64,000 nt of DNA from Apostichopus japonicus. Taxonomy: Eukaryota; Echinodermata; Holothuroidea; Aspidochirotida; Stichopodidae. Shown piece by piece: positions 1 through 62,513 of the stretch; within the stretch, counting starts at the first letter, position 1; every line of letters begins with the position of its first letter. Under the pieces are notes generated by a model. The model ran no database searches and had not been told where the DNA came from. It was given only the letters and a program-made list of their open reading frames with translations. Both the position numbers and the translations under genes were made by a program. The DNA lies in contig NC_092562.1 in the NCBI RefSeq assembly GCF_037975245.1, positions 29,767,554-29,831,553 of the forward strand, written 5' to 3'.

Positions 1-919
1 TAATAATATGATGATCTTAATTAGATTGTGTCTTTATTGTCAAATACAAGATATGCTATTATATATGAAATAGCTATATTAACTACACCTATGCAAGCTA
101 TACAGGTGGAAGTATATATTTGTAGACAAGGATATATTGTGTCCATCTTTATCAAAGTTTATCATGTTGATCACGTCTCAAGCTTTCAATATTTCTTTCT
201 TCAAATATATTTTAAAAGTATTTAATCAAGAAAAAATCAAACCATGGGACAATGTTTGTTTGTGTTACAGATATTACAGTAAAAGTAGCCCTTGGAGAAA
301 TGTTATTAGATGAACATGTAATCAGTACATCATGTTTTTTGTGTTCTTTTCAAACAAGGCAACACATTTCAAGTAATATCACATTAAAATACATTTTAAG
401 ACTAACCACATTTTTCCATATTAGTAGTTCTTTGGTGACCTCATCCACTCCTCTCATTAACACTGCTTTGTACCCATGTTCTGTCAAGTATTAGATACAT
501 ATAGTTTGTCTACCTTGTCATCCTGGATCAACAATGTTCTCAAATAATGGTACATTGATCAAAGTATTTAAGTTTTGAGGAACACATCTGACACTAGACA
601 AATATCAGTTGAGTCATAACAACTAATTTATGAAATACAATTGTTTGCATCGATCTTTGTCAAATTATTATTGGCTAGATTTTGGAACCTTAATTTGAGG
701 CTAGGTACTGGAGGGATTTCAAGAAGCTTTAGACATCAAATTATATCACCAAAGGTCACAGATATTATTTTACCATTGCACTGATCATGCTAATAAAGGT
801 GTGGAGACATTCTGGTATATATGATAATGTGGTTGGACAAACAAGACCCTCTTTAGGATTTGAAGTGAGAATTGTCTTCTGTCCTAACCTTTCGACAATT
901 CCATGTTTATTCATGAGAT

Positions 920-1163
920 CATGAAGCTGCCACCATTCAATGATCAGATTCATTGATCACAGTCAGCGTTCTGCGATCGGTATTTGATCACATTCTTTGA
1001 CCGGTACATGATCACATTCTAGTACATGATCAGATTCAGTGATTAGTACATGATCAGATTAAGTGATTGGTAGAAGATCAAATTCAGGGATTGACAGATG
1101 ATCAGATTCAGTGATTGGCACCTGATCACATTCAGTGATCGTTACATTATCACAGTCAGGTAC
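920..1163. repeat. 24-bp minisatellite, left part
   Basis: Diverged tandem copies of a 24-base unit around ATTGGTACATGATCA and GATTCAGTG. Interrupted by the 1164-3415 insertion and resumed at 3416. Confidence 0.85.
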
Positions 1164-3415
1164 TGAAGCAATTCGGGAATCTAGTTGGATGGGGAGCTAG
1201 TGGTGAGTCATGCCACGCATTTGACAATGATGAAGAGTAGTACTTGGTTTATCGAATTTATTCAGTCCAGAAACAATAAAGTAATAATTGCCAACAAAGG
1301 AATCGAACATAACAAACAGCCTCTGCAATGAGAAGAGAAAACTTAGAACTAAACAATTGTCCAGATAAGCCATGTATACATTACCCAACAGCCTACCATT
1401 AGTGTGAAACTCCTCATTTGAATGAAAATAATAAAACAGCAGTTAATTGATAAAGACAATCTTGCGATGAACAAGCGACTAGCAAACCTGCAATAGCTCA
1501 TCTCTAGTGATGATAACAAGATAATAATTGAGTAAGACCTGAGAATTGAGTACGAATTGAAGAAAAGAATGAAGAATGAAGTTATCGGATCATCCCTATT
1601 ATATAAACTCGAAGAGTGTAAAAATGAATCTCTTGCATAATACATTGACGTCATCCATAAAAATGATTATAGCAGAATATGATAATATTTACAGAAGTAC
1701 CAATCTAACACATAACTAGTATGAAATTTAATTAACACCTTCTGTAACATGACGAAGAATGCAAATCAATGGCATGGCTTATATATGTCCTCGCTCCTGG
1801 CCATAATAGTAAACAAAATAGCTAAAATGTACCCTCAGGTCCTCGCATGAAAAATTATGACCACAAAGGAAATACCTGCAAAATATAATGCATCACTTAC
1901 CAGCCCAGTCATCTAACAACAGTGATCAGTAATCCTCACATCACCAGAAAACGACTTAGCTCAAAGAACCTAAACCAGAAAATTAATATATTACCATATA
2001 AAATCTGGAACAGCTTTACAAAGGTTAATTTAATTGAATTATGACATATAACTACACACTGTATAACCCTTAAAGTACTAAGTAAAACTTGGGAAAGTCA
2101 GATATGCTTTTTAGGAGCACCAATACACAAGCTGCCCAAAGTATTACAAAAAGTATGGTACAGCATTTTCCATTTGAGAACAATACACTACAGGGGTATT
2201 TCATGCTTAGGTTTACTACATGGTGCTCATAGACAGCCCCTTTAATTTGATGTACAACTAAAACTTTCAAAATGTCAGAGTTTCAACCCTTAATCCCTTA
2301 ATTACACTTGATTAAGACAAAATTGAAACTGAAGTAAAGCTAAAAATATAATAACCAATATCGTCCTACTTGAGTTGTACACACAGTCCCAAGGAAATTC
2401 CTATGATACACCCGAAACACATACAACCCATCAATCAGTTTAACATCAGTTACTAAAGCACATTGTAAATGAATCGTGATTAATTTAATGCTGCCTCAAC
2501 TAATATCGAGGACAATAAATGTTAATAGCTTAAAACATCAACTCAGTCAGTACTACCCCTTTAACCATGTGACTAAGAATTATTCTCATAATGTCACAAC
2601 TGAGAAGCTACTAAAATATAAAAGTGACAGGTAAATAAGGTAATACACAAATATCAATAACAAATATCAAATTAAAACAGTTTGAAATGCAATCTTCCTT
2701 TTACACTTGAAACCAAACCTTCCCAAGTATAACACGGACTTAAATAGTCCTACTAGCTTACTGTTACTTAACAATATGTATGAATGCTCCACCACATGGC
2801 AGAACTCAATTCCTCTTTGAGAGAAACTCATTAATATCCCCGCTCTCTCTAACAATAATAGTTCTTACAGCATATGTCATTAAGTAACATTTAACTAACA
2901 ATCAATATGAATTAACTCACTGAAAAAGGCTCTTTCCTCACATGAATGGTTGAATATCCTCTCACAAAACAATCAATACAATGTCTTCACTAACAAAGGA
3001 TAAGTGAAGGAATGAAGTACATGGCTCTGAGATTAAAATAGTTCGGTAGCCAACCCCCCTCACAATGTGAAAAGATACCAACTAAAAATTATTTTACAAG
3101 CAACAAACATGTTGGTTAACTTATACTCATGAACATGTCATCTCAGTTTAACAACATACAACAGAAATAAAGACTCCTTTGGGAATAACCTTTCCACAAT
3201 CCCTAAAACTATAAGCGCTATTTCTTTGTGGAAGAGTATGTGGTTAGGTTCTATGGGGCACTGAGAACAAAGAAGACCTGTGTAACATGATGGGTAGCAG
3301 TACTCTCCTAATGAATATGCAAAAAGGGTACAAGTGAAGGGCAGAGAACTTCCTGTACCTGTGTAGATGACTAAAACCTTGGAATGTCAAAAGGGCAAAA
3401 TTCCACTTTATCACA
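1164..3415 (-). mobile_element. LTR-like insertion (TG...CA, 4-bp target duplication)
   Basis: Splits the 24-bp minisatellite; the right block has the unbroken site. Ends are TG and CA and it is flanked by GTAC at 1160-1163 and 3416-3419. On the minus strand it has a TGACGTCA element (1646-1653) upstream of a TATATAA-like box near 1600, as in an LTR promoter. No coding domain is seen, so a solo LTR is the best guess; 2.25 kb is long for one. Confidence 0.5.
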
Positions 3416-3640
3416 GTACATTATCACATTCAGCCATCATTACATGATAACATTCATTGATCGGTACATGTTCACATTCAGGTACATGATTCAATTCAGT
3501 GATTGTAACATGGTCGGATTCAGTGATTGTAACATGGTCGGATTCAGTGATCAGTTCATGATCAGATTAAGTGATTGCAATGTGATCAGATTAAGTGATT
3601 GGTTCATGGAAGAAGCTTATGAAATTCTCTCAGGCTGAAT
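3416..3640. repeat. 24-bp minisatellite, right part
   Basis: Continuation of the array at 920-1163. Open frames here are products of the 24-base (8-codon) period, not genes. Confidence 0.85.
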
Positions 3641-4045
3641 CGGGATGACAAGTTATTCAGCCAAATAATCAGTTCTACGAAATAGTCCTTTTCTTATCAT
3701 TAAAGAAGATCGCTACAGACAAACATTCTTGAATAACTCACAATTTCAAATTTTGAATCTGCTTGACTTGTCATGATGGTCTTCTTAAAGTTCCTTGATA
3801 AAGAACGCTAGATCTCCTCAGAGCCGACTATAAATGGCTGGTCATTGTGAACAAAGTCTACTATAATCTCATTGTAAGTAATCTGTGAAACAACTGAGTT
3901 AAAGGAGCATTGTGCTGCAGCTTCTTCATTCTAAACGAAAGCTGTAAAAGCAATGTCTACGATGACATATACCTAACCATCAAAACCAACAGTAATCTAT
4001 GGTCTAGCGACCAAAAGTGACAAATTTAGTGTGAAAGTTACTAAA

Positions 4046-4376
4046 ACAATAACGAAAAGGGCATTTATAGTTCACACACATACGATTAGTTGGTTTTCCC
4101 GTACACTCTTGCTTTCTGGCACTTTCACCGAATCCTGCTTAGTTTTTTTTGGGGGGGGGGGGTGGGGGTGGTGACCTTGTGGTAAACACTTTAGTCACAA
4201 TGGCCAACATGATCAAATATCAATTGTCCAAGGTCACCACCCCCACCCCCCCCCCAAAAAAAAAGAAAAGAAAGAAAACTAAGCATGATTCGGCGAAAGT
4301 GCCAGAAATGCAAGAGTGTACGGGAAAACCAACTAATCGTATGTGTGTGAACTATAAATGCCCTTTTCGTTATTGT
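4046..4376. repeat. Inverted duplication (hairpin arms about 130-145 bp)
   Basis: The left arm (4046-4179) is the reverse complement of the right arm (4229-4376), spanning poly-G/poly-C tracts, the CACTTTCACCGAATC block and the CATTTATAGTTCACACACAT block. Loop 49 bp. The right duplication block lacks the left arm. Confidence 0.8.
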
Positions 4377-4684
4377 AAATTACTTTCCCCCCCCCCCCTC
4401 ATATGCCATAAAAGTTCATTCCAAGATTTATTTTCCAAAGTTCCTAGTTTTCACAAGGAAGTAAGGATGTAACCTTTACAGACAATTCTACAACAGTCTA
4501 TAGCACGTACAGCTTTACCAATCAATCGATATTCCAATACACTGTCCAAACATGAAACTATTTTCTTTTATTTGAATTACCTTGAGTAGGTGTTACAAAT
4601 ACACACACCAACTACATAGCTGTAGGGTGTCAAGAAGGAAGTACGTGTTGTAATAAAGGACTCAATCTATTTACTAAGCCAACG

Positions 4685-4723
4685 ATGGCTTTTTCGCGAG
4701 TTCCTGCTTGCAGAAGGATATAA
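4685..4723 (+). promoter_or_regulatory. Upstream short ORF in the probable 5' leader
   Basis: Twelve-codon ORF (MAFSRVPACRRI, stop) ending 36 bp before the main ATG. The duplicated block has the same ORF at 59440-59478 with Phe changed to Ser. If it lies in the mature leader it could lower translation. TTCCTGCTTGCAG within it also resembles a 3' splice site, so it may instead mark a leader intron. Confidence 0.35.
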
Positions 4724-4759
4724 TATGCATACATCTACATACATAATAATGTGAACAAA

Positions 4760-53884
<49,125 letters not shown>

Positions 53885-54729
53885 TTCACACAGGAATGTT
53901 GGAGATGTCTTTCAAGAATATTTTTCTTCATAGAACATCCTCATAGAATGACGATTAAAATTGTATGACTTGCTAGAGGGGGCACTTCATTATGGTTCGT
54001 CCTTGGGCAAGTATTTGTAGATGTTGAACCATAGTAATGAAGAAAATTTACATCAACGGATTTAATACTTAGTATTTCTACCCTCAATTAAATATCAAAG
54101 AAGAAATAAGTTATGCGTGAATGGAACCAGAGAAAATGCGGCTGATATGATAATTGTCAGACCAGTTAAACTGAACAGAACCACGGATCTGGATATCCTG
54201 GCTTGGAAAATTCTCTACAGATCATGCATGGGTGGTACTATAATAGAAACAACATCCTCAGGGCTTTTATATCAATGAACAGAAGCCACAAAAAGGTCAA
54301 TTTGATTCCGAATCTAAATCTAGAATGAGTGAATTTACATATCTGTTCCATAATGGCCAAATATCTTTCTTTAATTTTTATAGAGACTTGTGGACATATT
54401 AGGTATTATTTCTGAACAATGTTAGTAAATTTCTTAAGGTATAGTTTCTACATTATTGTTGCAATTATATTTGGGATAGGTCAGCTGCATATAGTATTGT
54501 AGTTACATGGAAGATGGATTATTCAAACCGTAACATATGAACATTTCTATCTCACTCTCCTGTTCCAAATTTAACATTCATTTTTTTAAGTAAATCCTTG
54601 TCTACTCCATATAAGAATCCTCCTTGATCCTGGTCTGTGATGTCATTGATTGTCAAATGTTAGTTCGATGAAGACATATGGTCATCTGTCCAGGCTAAAT
54701 ACTTATTGTTAATTTCTCATTTTGTTTTC

Positions 54730-54735
54730 AATAAA
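54730..54735 (+). terminator. Polyadenylation signal AATAAA
   Basis: AATAAA about 0.85 kb after the stop codon, followed by a GT-containing stretch. It would end a 3'UTR running from 53885 to about 54755. Confidence 0.55.
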
Positions 54736-54759
54736 TGTCTACCTTGTAGTTGATTATAT

Positions 54760-55335
54760 TAAACATGCATGTGAATTACAAATTCCACATTGACAGAATC
54801 CATCACCATTTTCCCTAATGTATCTAGGACCCAAGTAGAATGTGTCATTCAAATTGAAAGAGGTTTTATACTCAAGTTTTGGTCTGGGGCAGCTTTGAGT
54901 TTTATCATTGGTCTGTATGTTGTCAGACTGACAGTTTCTGAGAAAGAAACCCTTGAAATGCTAATTTGCTGACTGAACTTGGTATTTGCTTGGCTTGCCA
55001 TGAGCAACGAAACACTTCATGTTTGATGTGTGAGTCTCACCTGCTGTAATTCAATGTAACATTTTCATTTAGACAGCTTTGAACCAGTATGTGTTTATGC
55101 AAGACTATGAATATGCATTAGTACTGAATGGATGGATGGTGGAAGGGCATGACAAGGGTGGATATTATTTTACTTTCTGCATCATTCATGATGTTCATAC
55201 CAGATATGTTAATGGAAGTCAATGATACAAATCTCAGAATCATAGCAAAAAATAAGTTTGACTAATTTTTAGTGTGGAATACACAGCCATCAAGAGTCTT
55301 CCATTGTTCAAAGGTATTGATTCATATTAAATATT
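54760..55335. other. Intergenic DNA after the gene, nothing recognised
   Basis: From the poly(A) signal to the start of the right duplication block; a 60-codon chance frame only. Confidence 0.5.
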
Positions 55336-56039
55336 TAATAATAATATGATGAATCTTAATTAGATTGTGTTTTTATAGTCAAATACAAGCTATGCTATTA
55401 TATATGAAATAGCCATAGATTAACTACACCTATGCAAACTATACAGGTGGAAGTATATATTTGTAGACATGGATATATTGTGTTCATCTTTATCAAAGTT
55501 TATCATGTTAATCACTTCTCAAGCTTTCAATATTTCTTTCTTCAAATATAGTTTCAAAGTATTTAATCAAAATATTTAAGTTTTGAGGAACACATCTAAC
55601 ACTAGACAAATATCAGTTGAGTCATATCAACTAGTTTATGAAATACATTTTTTTGGTCACTCTTTGTCTAATTATTATTGGCTAGATTTTGAAGCCCCAA
55701 TATGGGGCTAGGTACTGGAGGGATTTCAAGAAGCTAACATCAATCCAACAAGGTTTAACATAAGGTTTTGATCTGTATTTTTAATTTGCATAAAAAAAAG
55801 CACCAGATGAAAGCTATTGAAGAAGGTTGAAGTTAGACATCAAATTATATCACCAAACTGTTAAAGGTCACATATATTATTTTAGCATTGCACTGATCAT
55901 GCCAATAAAGGTGTGGAGACATTCTGGTATATATGATAATGTGGTTGCACAAACAAGACCCTGTTTAGGACTGGAAGTGAGAATTGTCTACTGTCCCAAC
56001 CTTTTGACAACTCCATGTTTGTTCATGAGATCATGAAGC

Positions 56040-56790
56040 TGCCGCCAGTCCATGATCAGATTCATTGATCAGAGTCAGCGTTCTGCGATCGGTATATGAT
56101 CACATTCATTGATCGTTACATGATCACATTCTAGTACATAATCATATTCAGTGATTGGTACATGATCATATTCAGTGATTGGCACATGATCACATTCAGT
56201 GGTTGGTATATTATCGATTCAGTGATTGGTAGAAGATCAAATTCAGGGATTGGCAGATGATCGGATTCAGTGATTGGCACTTGGTCACATTCGGTGATCG
56301 CTAAATTATCACATTCAGGTGCATTATCAAATTCGACCATTATTATATGATAACATTCAGTGATCGGTACATAATCAGATTCAGGTACATGACCAAATTC
56401 AGTGATTGGCACATGATTAGATTCAGTGCTTGGTACGTGATCACATTCAGTGATCGGTACATCATCAGATTCACTGATTGGTAGATTATCAGATTCAGTG
56501 ATTGGTAGCAGATCAAATTCAGGGATTGGCAGACGATCATATTCAGTAACTGGCACCCTGATCATATTTAGTGATCGTTACATTATCACATTCAGGTGCA
56601 TTATCACATTCAGCCATCATGACATGATAACATTCAGTATTCGGTACATGATCACATTCAGGTACATGATCAGATCCATTGATTGGTACATGATCAGATT
56701 CATTGATTGGTACATGGTCGGATTCAGTGATCAGTTCATGATCAGATTAAGTGATTGCAATGCGATCAGATTTAGTGATTGGTACATGGA
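56040..56790. repeat. 24-bp minisatellite, uninterrupted copy
   Basis: Same array in the right block, about 30 units, uninterrupted. Open on both strands with an 8-residue period; no other sign of coding. Confidence 0.88.
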
Positions 56791-57415
56791 AGAAGCTTAT
56801 GAAATTCTCCTCCGCTGAATCGGGATGACAAGTTATTCAGCCAAATAATCAGTTCTACGAAATAGTCCTTTTCTTATCATTAAAGAAGATCGCTATAGAC
56901 AAACATTCTTGAATAACTCACAGTTGAAATTGTGAATCTGCTTGATTTGTCATTATGATCTCCTTAATTTACAGTTCCTGGATAAAGAACTCTAGATCTC
57001 CCCAGAGCCGACTATAAATGGCTGGTGATTGTGAACAAAGTCTACTACAATCTCATTGTAAGTAATCTGTGAAAGAACTGAGTAAAAGGAGCATTGTGTT
57101 GCAGCTTCTTCATTCTTAACGAAAGCCGTGAATGCAATGTCTATGGTGACATATACCTAACCAGTAAAAAACGACAGTAATCTATGGTCTAGCAACCAAA
57201 AGTGACAAATTTAGTGTGAAAGTCATTAAAACAAACACTTGTGGTAAAAACTTAAGTAACAATGGACGACGAGATCAAATATCAAGTGTCCAAGGTCACC
57301 ATTCCCTCCATTCCCCAAAAAAGAAGAAGAAATAAAGAAAAGAAAGAAAACTAAGCATGATTCGATGAAAGTGCCAGAAAGGAAGAGTGTACGGGACAAC
57401 CAACTAATCGTATGT

Positions 57416-59104
57416 CAGGGGCGTATCCAGGATTTTCTAATCCGGGGGGCGCGAATTACTATCTAAGCGGAACGCCACCATCGGTTGGCGCTCAGCGTAC
57501 AAGAAAATTTCGGGTTTTGATACCCCCCAGATCACCGGAAATGGCACTTCTCGGGTTTGAAATGACCAACCAAATGTACACTTTTGCCCGAGAACCAAGA
57601 ATTTCCCAATAGTTTTCTTTTCCATCCATAACCTTTTTGAAGATTGTCACCAGTCACACATCCTTTTCGACCTCATTGCATCTGCTGTGGATCATTCCTT
57701 TTTGTAGGTGATTCTACGTCGCGGCCCACAATACCCGTAAGCACCATTTTTCAAGATTTTAAGCCCATTATTTGTTCAGAATTTGAAAATTCACAATTCT
57801 CGCGAATAAATTCACTTCAAAAACATACCCATAATGTTGCACAAAATTTCATCTATGGACACCAATATAGAAAAACCTCCTTCAACCCCTAACAGACCGG
57901 TCAAAATTGCACGAGTAGAGGGAAGTATGATGAAAAATGGTGGTCACGGAATTTTGGAAAATTCAGACACAGTTAATTTATTTGGTGTACACATATTAAA
58001 CCTCTTATAACGGCTACTATACAACTTCGTTGAAGAAAATTAAAATATGCCAGATATTTCCGGCACCGAACACTACGCACATCTACAGTTTTGAGGCTGT
58101 TCATCCCGGAACGCCATTTTCATGCTCACTGATGTGATGTGATATCTACAGTTTGCTTTAAAAATTCGAATAATTGAAATGAGACTGAAATAAATAACTA
58201 TTATCTGTTTATTGTGCAATGCTCCACCAGTGGCGTAACGATGAGCCTGGGGGGCTCCTGGCCCAAAGGGGCCCCTCTCAGGAGGCCTAGCAAGAGCGTC
58301 CGCAGAAATGTAGTACAAGGGGGGGGGTCAATAGGTCATATAGGTGTAACACACTACTTGATACTATCTAAGCGGAGCGCCACCATCGGTTGGCGCGGAG
58401 CGCACGACGATTTTTTTGCCAAAAAATACTGCTAGATCGTCGGAAAAGACACTTCCCGTTCAAGTTGCATTTACACATCGGTTATTTTGAGATCTCCTGT
58501 CTTAGGATTTTGACTTTCAATAAATTCAGTAATGCATTATAGGTCAGTATGCAATGAACATAACTAGAGAACTGTTGGTTGGGGGAAATCATTAAAATGT
58601 CAAATGCTTAACTTTTTTTTTAATTTTCCAGGGGTGGGCAAGTGCCCCCCCCCCCACTGTATGGAGTATAATGGAGACTACTGTACAAATACAGTTATCA
58701 AACCTAAGCATAGGGCCCATAGGAGCCCATAGGAGTTGCACGACCTTTAGACGTCACTAATACACAACCCAATCACTTGTTATCGATGAAGTGGTGTGTT
58801 GCCGGATTTTGTCAAGAGGTCTTGGTACTACGGGCGAAGGTCATTAATTAAGTTTCGTAACTCATCGGGAAGCGATGAAAGGGGTAGGGCGTAGGGTTGT
58901 GGGCGCGCGTTTTCATGCAGATGGGAACAATCTCAAGAAGTGGTAGGTGCGTCCTTTTCTCTTTTTTTGTCTCTTTCTTCTTTTTCTTTTCCCTTCCTTC
59001 CTCCTCTTTTCCCCCTCTTTTTTCCATTTCTTCTTCTATTTTTTCTCTCCTCTTTTTCTTACCCGGGGGCGCGCGCCCCCAACGCCCCCCCGGATACGCA
59101 CCTG
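57416..59104. mobile_element. Terminal-inverted-repeat element with empty site in left block
   Basis: Starts CAGGGGCGTATCC and ends GGATACGCACCTG (inverted, one mismatch). Flanked by TATGT at 57411-57415 and 59105-59109; the left block has a single TATGT at 4340-4344. No transposase seen. TAAGCGGAGCGCCACCATCG-like sequence occurs twice inside. TIRs look hAT-like, but the visible target duplication is 5 bp, so class is open. Confidence 0.75.
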
Positions 59105-59514
59105 TATGTGTATGAACTATAAATGCCCTTTTCGTTATTGTAAACTACTCCCCCCCCCATATGCCATAAAGTTCATTCCAAGATATATTTTCCAAAGTTC
59201 CTAGTTTTCACAAGGAAGTAAGGATATAACCTTTACAGACAATTCTACAGCAGTCTATAGCACATACTGCTTTACCCATCAATCGGTAGTCCAATACACT
59301 GTCCAAACATGAAACTATTTGCATTTCTTTGAATTACCTTGAGTAGGTGTTACAAATACACACACCAACTACATAGCTGTAGGGTGACAAGAGGACTACG
59401 TGTTGTAATAAAGGACTCAATCTATTTGCTAAGCCAACGATGGCTTCTTCGCGAGTTCCTGCTTGCAGAAGGATCTAATATGCATACATCTACATACATA
59501 CTAATGTTAACAAA

Positions 59515-59608
59515 ATGGCTACCAGTGTGCCTGGAGGTGGAATAACCACCTTGCTAACCGGGACTTTAATCATGTTTCTATTTCTGTTAAACTTCTCTTC
59601 AACGATTG
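59515..59608 (+). CDS. First exon of the next paralogue (partial gene)
   Basis: Near-identical to exon 1 of the main gene: ATG, MATSVPGGGITTL, the same hydrophobic signal peptide, phase 1, GTAAGT donor. No following exon is recognised before the window ends, as expected if its first intron is as long as the 15.7-kb intron 1 here. Confidence 0.75.
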
Positions 59609-62513
59609 GTAAGTTGAATCATGGAATGTAGTGACAACTTCCACTAATCACTACTAGTGTACTAAGTTATAAAGGCTAATCCAATTGACAAAAAAAGACA
59701 TATTAGCAAACTTGGCCTATGCCTATTCTACTGCTAGTGTTAACCTGCGAGGCCTGAAATAGCCTATCATCAATCTTCGCAGTCACTCACAGGATTTTGC
59801 TGATATTATAGTGTATATTATGAGTACATGTTATATAATTAAAAATAACCATTGTTCGTCAGACCCCACCAAATCTAACTACCATATTCTTTTCCTTTAG
59901 TTCCACATTTTACATTGTTAAAAATATTTGTTAATTAGCTCAACCGCCTCTACCAAATGAAAAGTAGTTAAAAGATTAAATCATGGAATGATATTTGAGA
60001 ACACTTTATGAGACACTGTTTTACCATGTTATGATAAACATACCCAAGTTCAATATGTGATCCTCTCAGGAAAACGATGACTATTGAATTCTGAGGCAAC
60101 CAAGGTTAATGAAGAACTGCTGGTATGTGTGTGATAGCAGATGGGCTAATGGGGAAACGTTCAATGTCAATTGGATGGGGGAAGTCAGGTTGTTAGGGGT
60201 GGCCAAGGGAATAATGTTACAGTAAGGGAACCATATTTTCTCCTCAATTCAAGGGACATATTGTGGTTGACCACCCTCCCCCATCCCTTCCTCATCCCAA
60301 ACATATATATGGTACATTACGTGATCAGTACCTTTTCTATACGGTTAAAGGAAGGAGTAGCACTTGGGGATCTCGGAGTGTTTTAGTGGTTCTATGTTTC
60401 AAGGATATTCCCTTCAAACTCTACATATTGAACCAAGCTTTTATGTAACATGGAGGTAACTGGAAGTATCATTATTCACAACCTAGTGAAATAAAAATAT
60501 TCAATAACTTGGACTGTTTTAGTTCAGGGATATTTCATGAAATGCTCTGATTTCTAGGCACTGTTCCTTAAATCACGAACATGTGTTACAGGTTTTTTTT
60601 TAACCGGTTGTAGAGTTCGAAGAAGGACATCATGTTGTACTGCTTTAGGAATATTGGATCCATTTTATACTAAATTTTGCTACCTTCCCTAAGATACAAT
60701 CCCCATCCCGGCTCTTAAATTGACAAAACAAAATCATTCAGTTTACTTAGTCAATCTCAAGAATACAGGAACCTTTTTGTGGCTACCAACTACTGCACAC
60801 AAATGAAGATTTTACTCTGCTTGTATTGAATATTACCCTCTCACCACCCTAAAGATAGACCTTACAACACTACCAATCTTTATCATGTACATATATCGAT
60901 GCATTGCATGACTGCAAAGATTTCTTTTGTAGGCCCATAGAATTAATATGTGAGCTTACCAAGTGGAAACTCTCACCAAAAGCAAAGTTAGTCCAGAAAT
61001 CTACCTGAATCTCTCTCCAACATCTTCCAATATTGACTCATAAACAGCAGCAACCCCTCCTCCTACCCCACAGCCATGCGCAAGGCCTATAGTAGTAAGC
61101 TTGCGTCATATACTCACCAAGATGCTATAGTCATTGATGTAACGGAAGACTGTCAGCAGACAGGTACATCTTTCTTCAAATAGTTATTTTATTGGCACTA
61201 AATAAATCCCAATAATGTAAACCTGTACTGACAAGGAGATGAGTAGTAATCACCCAATATTCCATTCCCTTAGTTCATGCTTATATTTTTAAAAATATGA
61301 TGGGTCTAAGAATAACTCACAAATTAAGCGTTTGGTTAGGTTAAGTGAATAAAGCTTCCATAATAGAGATTAAAAATTTGCAATAGATAGAAACTGATGG
61401 GTGGGCTTGCTGGTAAATTTTAGTTGTTGATCTCCCTCTTATATTGGTGGCTTTTTCATGGTCTCAATATTGTTATTTAAAAATTTAATTATATTATCAA
61501 CTGTAATGAAAGCAACATATTAAGTTGAGATCAACAAATATTCATGTAAAATATTATTCCTCATACTGCCATGAACGAATTCTTCCACAAAATATAAATT
61601 TTAAGTACCATGTGTGACTTTTTGCATCAACTCCAATCATATGTTTACTGTTTAAATCAAAATAATTATTGGCATGGCCTAGGCCTATTGCTTATATGTG
61701 TGCAGGCTGTATTGATTAACCCCATGATTAGTGATAAAATGGTACTTAATATTCAGTAAAAATTACACATTGTAATGAGCTAGGTCTCCGTGTACATATA
61801 GCTATCTTCGTGGACTCATTCTACAAGTTTCACTATTAACATTTTCTTTTTACCTTCTTCAAAATATATATAATCGCTCAAGATGGCTATATGTATCATT
61901 GTTGGGCAAAAGGTAAACCTCAGTGTTGCTCGTGAAGTCTTGTTTTGGTAAGGTTCGATACCTACTCAAAGCTGTTTAGCCAATGTCTATGGTGACATTT
62001 ATCTGAACAGTGCACAAACGACAGAAATATATGCTCTAGCGACCTTGGTAAGTGACTCAAGTGTCAAAGTTCACCAGTACCCCCACCCCACCCCAAGAAA
62101 AGAAAAGGAAACTTGATTCGGTAGAAAGTGCTATAAGGCAAGAGTGTATATGACAACCATCAATACGGGTACAAACTAAACAAGCTCTGGTAACTTTTAT
62201 TCCCTAAATGTAATTATAGTTCATTCTAATATGTCTTTTCAAAATTTCCAGCCAATGAAGTAGTTTTCACAAGGAAGTAATGATATAACCTTTAAGACAT
62301 AAAACTCTAGGACATTCGAAGCACGTACTGTGCTACTGTACATCGATAGTCACTGTCCAAACACGAAACTATTTGCAATTCTTCGACGATTTGAATTCCT
62401 TGAGAAAGGTGTCATAAAATAAAATACCAATATTCTAACTACTGAGCTGTACGTGACAAGAATTAACCACCTGGTGTTATAAAGGCTGCAATCTATTTCC
62501 TGATGTTAAGAAA
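59609..62513. other. Start of the paralogue's intron 1
   Basis: Collinear with 4854-7923; no coding sequence recognised. 61900-62513 is the diverged second leader unit. Confidence 0.7.

Noticed and set aside
56131-56565. 144-codon minus-strand frame with 8-residue repeats, like a secreted repeat protein
   Set aside because: The 24-bp minisatellite is open in several frames on both strands and has no start context, signal peptide or splice support.
58897-59204. Overlapping frames rich in Phe, Ser and Leu
   Set aside because: Produced by a pyrimidine-rich tract inside the TIR element, open in three frames at once.
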